Positions 60,746-64,000 of a stretch of 64,000 nt of DNA are shown here, piece after piece. Position 1 is the stretch's first letter, and the number at the start of each line of letters is the position of its first letter. The DNA is from Opisthocomus hoazin (taxonomy: Eukaryota > Chordata > Aves > Opisthocomiformes > Opisthocomidae), in contig NC_134433.1 of the NCBI RefSeq assembly GCF_030867145.1, forward strand, positions 9,313,216 to 9,377,215, written 5' to 3'. The translations under genes and the position numbers were made by a program. Below the pieces are notes generated by a model that had not been told where the DNA came from, ran no database searches, and saw only the letters and a program-made list of their open reading frames with translations.

Positions 60746-61304
60746 TTAAAATAGATAAAGATGGACTAACGTTACATGTGCATTGCACTCTCTGGCTCTG
60801 CTGAATGCAGATAAATACTCCCTCATGTGTGGCACATGGGATCTCTCAAGTGCTTTCTGCACTGGTCTGAAAGAGGCTTTACTGTACCCGCAGTGGAAGG
60901 GTACTGCAAGATCTACTGACCTTTCTAACTCATTTTTATTACAGTTCATACAATAAAAAGTCCCATAGTAGCATACAATCCCCAAATCTCAAAATCGGAA
61001 TTAATGAGACACACAAAATGTGAAAAAGACCTCCATATGGGGAATGGAGCAGAGAGGTGTTAAAGGATACGGTCATGGCTATGTGGGGCTTCAGCCAGAA
61101 CCAGAGATTCAGTGCAGATCACCTAACTCACACACGGCTAAATTGCAAGACTTCCCTTCTGTAATACCTTCAAATAATTTTTGTTATGTTTTCCCACTTT
61201 TCTCCCCCCTTTCTGACACCAAGAGTCCATCTAAAGTACAGTTTGGCCTAACATATACTTCAGATGTGGCTACTGCAGCATTGCACAGCCTTAAGTTTCC
61301 TTTC

Positions 61305-61322
61305 TTTTTTTTTTTTTTTTTT
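61305..61322. repeat. Poly(T) run, 18 nt
   Basis: Uninterrupted T18. It could be the antisense tail of a retroposed sequence lying downstream, but none was recognised. Confidence 0.8.
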
Positions 61323-62481
61323 AAACTGAAGTTAGGCAGGTCAGCCGTGGAACATTATACACACAAAGATTTTTAGAGGGTTTTTTTTTAAATGTTTTAA
61401 TTGTAAAAATGTGTCAGTTCAAGCAGTCTTTCCAAGACATACATGAAAAGTACAGTAGGAGATATAACTTTCATTTGATTAACTTCATACAGGAAAGCTT
61501 TTGAAACTTATACTTTCTTCATCAGGCTAGTGGATAAAAGCTAAGCTAGGCAACTGATACAGCACTTCAGAAGTTTATTAAATTAACCAATTAAACTGAG
61601 GCAGTATACAATATACAGAGGCCAAGGCAAACAATAGAAGGTGGAACACACTCCTGGGGCTGAGACGATAGTGTCGTGTCAGCATTTCCATTATGAAGCT
61701 ACTCCAGAGTTATTGTGGGAGGTGTGCAATTAAAAAAAAAAAAGCTTAAACCACTCAATTCAGTTATTCTAAGGGATTCCCAAACATGCCCAGGCGGATG
61801 GAAGAGCAAGACGCAAACCAGTTTTTCACCAGTTTTGTCACTTGAATTAGAAAGCATGTTTGGCCTGGAGAAACAGGTTGGCACATCACGCAGGAAACAA
61901 AGCAAGGCTGGGTCTCTGGAGCTGCACAGTGCCCAGCATAAGGGAGCCCTGTTCTTGGCTGCTTGAAGATATGACCATAATGAACATGATTAATCAAGTA
62001 CAGCATGCCTGCACATTTGTGTGGGCTGAGACACAGAGCCTACTCAGTAACAGGTCTTTGCAGTGAGGCTGGCATCTGGTATAGCCTCTTACTCCTCGAT
62101 CACAGCGTCCCTACACGCCAGCATAATGCAAATTGTAAAACAAGACAAATCACAAATACAGCAAAGTTGTTTGTGTCAGCAGAGTCGAACAACAGAAGCA
62201 TACCTGACTCAAAGACTTGTTATCTCTTCAGGGCTAGGCAAGAACTACAGTGAATACTTTTCATAATAGGGAGAACTGAGTGTGAGCTGAACTCCCCCAA
62301 AATTCTGGGCGCTCAGCATCAGGTTCAGATCCCAGTTTTAAAGGTTGCTCCTTCCCTGTACAAACAGTGCAGATTTTTTGGGTAAGAGAGACTCCGTGGT
62401 TTCACATTACATTTTGCAGCGCATGAAAACCTTTTCATGAGGTGTAAACCTTTTCACACAGCCCCAGAACAACTCATTGAA

Positions 62482-62493
62482 GGGGGGGGGGGG
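62482..62493 (+). repeat. G12 homopolymer
   Basis: Twelve consecutive G. Such runs are prone to length change and assembly error. Confidence 0.85.
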
Positions 62494-62984
62494 TCGGAAG
62501 AGACTGATAATGGAAACACTGACACAACATTTACTGTAACAGCATGATCAGCAGCAACTATAATTCTCCTGAAAGTTACACCCACGATGCTTTCTTTGGC
62601 CTGTATACATTGTATATTGCCTTGGTCTAACCTGTTAATTTAATAAGCTTCAGAAATATTTAGTTGCCTGGCTCAAAAAGTTGGGCACAAGTTAAAACTG
62701 GGTAGCCTGGTTTGTGACCACAAGTTGTTCTTGGGATGGCATATTCAGGGTTCAGTACAGCAACCCAGCTCTGCCCTGCTCCATTTCCTCTCTGGAAACC
62801 TCACAAATCCAGCTCAGTTCCCAGCAACACAGAGCAGTCACACAGCTCTGGATATGAAAGCAGCTCAACAAATGACGGTTAAATTGAATTAGCTGAACCA
62901 ACTTAGCGTTCCAGCTCTGCGACAGAGTTTAAGAGAGGCTGGGGAGAGTTGGGAAAGCACATGGGTGTTTTAGAAGAGACAGGA

Positions 62985-63245
62985 TGCCATGGTGGGTAAG
63001 GACCAGCCTGGTACTCAGGAAACCCACTGCTACTCCTGCCTTTGCCAGTGACATACTACATGACCCTGAAGAAGCCACTCGGCTTCATGCCCTGTGCTTT
63101 ACCCTCTTGCCCTTTTTCTGCTTTGATTAAAAAGTTTTCCAAGTGATTGCATTATCCTGTTTGTACAAAATATGTATTTGCATAACACCTCGCACAAGGC
63201 CCTGATCACAGCTGGGGCTTCTAGACACAAGAGTTATAAAGAAAA
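62985..63245 (+). repeat. Amniote MIR-type SINE with intact 3' tail
   Basis: 'tcctgcctttgccagtgaca' and 'catgaccctgaagaagccac' match the MIR core ('ctctgccactgac', then 'gaccttgggcaagtcac'). The 3' part 'acctcgcacaaggccctgat' plus 'cacagctggggcttctagac' matches the reptile/bird MIR-type 3' end ('acctagcacaatggggccctgatc', then 'ttggggcctctagg'). Confidence 0.7.
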
Positions 63246-63769
63246 ATATTAGCAAATTCAATGTGTTTAAATGCCCATTATGGATATTTTGTAACCAGCA
63301 TTTCTTCATTAAAGATTCTGCTGTGTTGTTTTGCCAGATAGAGGAAGGTCTTGTGTGGAAGATGTTGGCTGATACTATTCCTTGCAGGCAGAACCTGAGG
63401 GACATCTTGGAGATGGACTATTTTGTAGGCTAACAGTAAAAATCTGGAACAGCTGCACAGCTCTGACAACCTGACAGAGACATTTTTCCACCCTGAGCTC
63501 CAGTTTCACTAGCTCTCTTTGCAGGATGTTGGTGCCTTCAAACCCAAATTAATCAGTTTGGCCTCATGTGGACACACAACACCATCCTAATCTAATCAAA
63601 GACTGCGATTGAAAAAAATGCCTTTTGGATCATTCCAGAGTTAACATTATTTCTACCCAGTGTGTCTCCCTTTACACCCATCTCCAAAATGGTGATTGCA
63701 AATGAAGAGAAAGAGGATAAAAGAAATTAAGACAAATAGCGACCGATCTTCCACACCCCAGGTTTGCAG

Positions 63770-64000
63770 CTAAAAACTAACCAGAAAGCTACAAAAGAGG
63801 CACCTGAGCCAGCAATAGCATCAGCAGGAGCCGAGCTGGAGCCTCAAGTTCTGGCAGTAGCAGTGGCAGTGCCCCAAGAACAATACTTAGAAGGAGTAAG
63901 GCCAGTGGCAGCAGCCCCTCGGGCCGTCCAACAGCCAGGATCCCCACCTCTTCCGCTGGGGAAAGTGAAAGATTTCTGGGTGCACCCAGAAGTCTGGCCT
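63770..64000 (+). CDS. Possible partial exon running off the window edge
   Basis: After a plausible acceptor (cttccacaccccaggtttgcag|CTA) one frame stays open to the last base, about 77 codons. The product is rich in Ala, Pro, Glu and Val, then ends GKVKDFWVHPEVWP. Base composition rises in GC compared with the upstream sequence. The frame is in fact open from 63741 and has no ATG, so a first exon is unlikely. I do not recognise the sequence. A minus-strand frame is also open for about 200 nt, which weakens the case; chance or an unknown repeat are fair alternatives. Confidence 0.22.

Larger units (their letters stand above)
51301..63760. other. Gene-poor stretch with homopolymers and SINE relics
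   Basis: No gene is defended. It has long A or T runs (53.46, 55.75, 56.39, 57.64 and 61.31 kb), a G12 run (62.48 kb) and an AT-rich block (55.87-55.98 kb). MIR-type relics lie at 60.40 and 62.99 kb and a worn CR1 end at 60.62 kb. Small direct repeats, such as the CAATTTGTTGAGT pair at 51816 and 51834, are also present. Confidence 0.5.

Noticed and set aside
1..64000. tRNA, rRNA, snRNA, CRISPR or endogenous retrovirus with coding regions
   Set aside because: No B-box with paired arms, no spaced identical repeat array of CRISPR type, and no gag, pol or env reading frames were seen. The only reverse-transcriptase sequence is CR1-type LINE.

Overview
The window looks like nuclear DNA from a bird. 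It carries CR1 LINE copies whose 3' ends finish in the 8-bp ATTCTGTG-type repeat typical of avian CR1. It also holds many worn MIR/CORE-SINE and ancient LINE relics, has a low overall repeat load, and contains one intron-rich vertebrate gene. No operon, phage, CRISPR, tRNA or rRNA signal was seen.

Layout. (1) 1-2681: upstream flank with no gene. (2) 2682-17630: a six-exon gene on the + strand encoding a 371-residue member of the 3-beta-hydroxysteroid dehydrogenase / delta5-4 isomerase family (extended SDR fold), most like HSD3B7. The exons join in frame with GT/AG borders (lengths 148, 156, 109, 100, 163 and 440 nt; intron phases 1, 1, 2, 0, 1). Intron 1 contains an ancient antisense LINE reverse-transcriptase relic. 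Intron 3 contains a young-looking 5'-truncated CR1 in the sense direction. (3) 17631 to about 18930: the likely 3' UTR, ending at an AATAAA signal. (4) About 19395-19730: a CpG-dense block, the best candidate for a second promoter. (5) From 19.7 kb to the end: about 44 kb with no gene I can defend. It holds SINE and LINE relics, a second CR1 3' end (minus strand, 41.27-41.70 kb), a degenerate minisatellite of about 40 bp (39.53-39.81 kb), a 19-bp perfect hairpin (34.76-34.80 kb), homopolymers, AT-rich blocks and a few orphan open frames. The last 260 bases stay open to the window edge and could be the start of another exon, but this is weak.

How it fits together: the only gene with a defensible function is the steroid/sterol dehydrogenase. 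The rest reads as its introns, its flanks and a gene-poor, possibly regulatory stretch. I found no clear sign of an undescribed biological system. The points most worth checking are the divergent HSD3B-like enzyme, the downstream CpG block, the minisatellite, the hairpin and the candidate orphan exons. All names come from memory of family motifs; no database search was possible.
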